Below, piece after piece: positions 5,665 through 5,713 of a stretch of 5,713 bases of DNA (the stretch's first letter is position 1; the number at the start of each line of letters is the position of its first letter). The DNA lies in the NCBI GenBank assembly GCA_041689775.1, contig JBDNFP010000346.1, forward strand, positions 1-5,713, given 5' to 3'. This DNA is from JBDNFP01 sp041689775 (GTDB lineage: Bacteria; Bacteroidota; Bacteroidia; Cytophagales; Spirosomataceae). The notes beneath the pieces were generated by a model. The model saw only the letters and a list, made by a program, of their open reading frames with translations, was not told where the DNA came from and ran no database searches. The position numbers and the translations under genes were made by a program.

Positions 5665-5713
5665 TCATCTCACGCTGGAACCAAGGTATCAAATTTGTAC
5701 CTTGGTTGACACA
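5660..5713 (+). CDS. IS30-family transposase, N-terminal 18 residues (3' end outside window)
   Basis: The frame from ATG 5660 reads MNHLTLEPRYQICTLVDT and runs off the window. It matches the standard start of IS30-type transposases ('M-HLTLEQRYQI--L-E'), the beginning of the helix-turn-helix DNA-binding region, with Pro8 in place of the usual Gln. The start is fixed by this match and by its position about 90 bases inside the terminal repeat. The catalytic domain is not visible, so activity cannot be judged. Confidence 0.85.
   Translation, partial: MNHLTLEPRYQICTLVDT
5679..5707 (+). repeat. 10-bp inverted repeat inside the transposase start
   Basis: AACCAAGGTA (5679-5688) pairs exactly with TACCTTGGTT (5698-5707) around a nine-base loop that contains the palindrome CAAATTTG. 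It lies within codons 7-16 of the transposase. It could add to translational control in the leader or be a protein binding site. Confidence 0.5.

Larger units (their letters stand above)
5572..5713 (+). mobile_element. 5' end of IS30-family insertion sequence (copy B)
   Basis: This is the left-hand end of an IS30-family element that continues beyond the window. It starts with a terminal inverted repeat (5572-5595), followed by a leader of about 64 bases and the transposase start at 5660. Its inverted repeat mirrors the one ending copy A, and both transposases read rightwards, so the two copies are in direct orientation around 5432 bases of DNA. Only opposite ends of the two copies are visible, so whether they are the same element is inferred from the shared repeat. 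Confidence 0.85.

Noticed and set aside
5572..5713. Inverted-orientation IS copy on the right, with the transposase C-terminus on the minus strand
   Set aside because: The minus strand has a stop just before the VAFIT-like codons and no RPRK-GF motif, while the plus strand gives a clear transposase N-terminus.
1..5713. tRNA, rRNA or CRISPR array
   Set aside because: No cloverleaf with conserved loops, no rRNA-like sequence and no regularly spaced repeats were seen on either strand.

Overview
The window is A+T-rich and reads as accessory DNA of a polysaccharide-degrading Bacteroidota bacterium, probably marine. The signs are the lack of Shine-Dalgarno sequences before the main genes, a decayed ECF sigma factor with the hydrophobic C-terminal tail common in that phylum, and a sulfatase beside an ulvan-lyase-like enzyme.

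Layout, left to right. (1) Positions 1-139 are the 3' end of an IS30-family insertion sequence: the transposase C-terminus and its terminal inverted repeat. (2) Positions 140-1295 are a gene whose 5' part is missing, cut where the IS ends. Its remaining 384 codons look like an alpha-helical (toroid-like) domain followed by a beta-rich domain; I cannot assign a function. (3) Positions 1296-2607 hold no intact gene. They contain a short G+C-rich island, a clear but broken ECF sigma factor fragment (1604-1872), four inverted repeats and a weak coding-like relic. (4) Positions 2608-3996 encode a formylglycine-type (family S1) sulfatase, probably a lipoprotein. (5) Positions 4069-5511 encode a secreted beta-propeller protein (BNR_4-like) whose His/His/Tyr/Arg spacing fits PL25 ulvan lyases as I remember them. 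(6) Positions 5572-5713 are the 5' end of another IS30-family element: terminal repeat, leader and the first 18 transposase codons.

The two IS ends share a terminal inverted repeat (23 of 24 bases match) and both transposases read rightwards. About 5.4 kb carrying a sulfatase and a lyase is therefore bracketed by directly repeated IS30-type elements, the geometry of a composite transposon or of a region open to IS-mediated deletion or amplification. This was found by reading the last 54 bases and matching the repeats, and is the main result here.

The two intact enzymes make biochemical sense together. The lyase would cut sulfated rhamnose-uronic acid chains of green-algal ulvan by beta-elimination, and the sulfatase would remove sulfate from the polymer or its fragments. 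No transporter (SusC/D), unsaturated-uronyl hydrolase or working regulator is visible, so the rest of the pathway must be elsewhere. The degraded sigma factor and truncated gene suggest the remains of a larger locus reshaped by IS activity.
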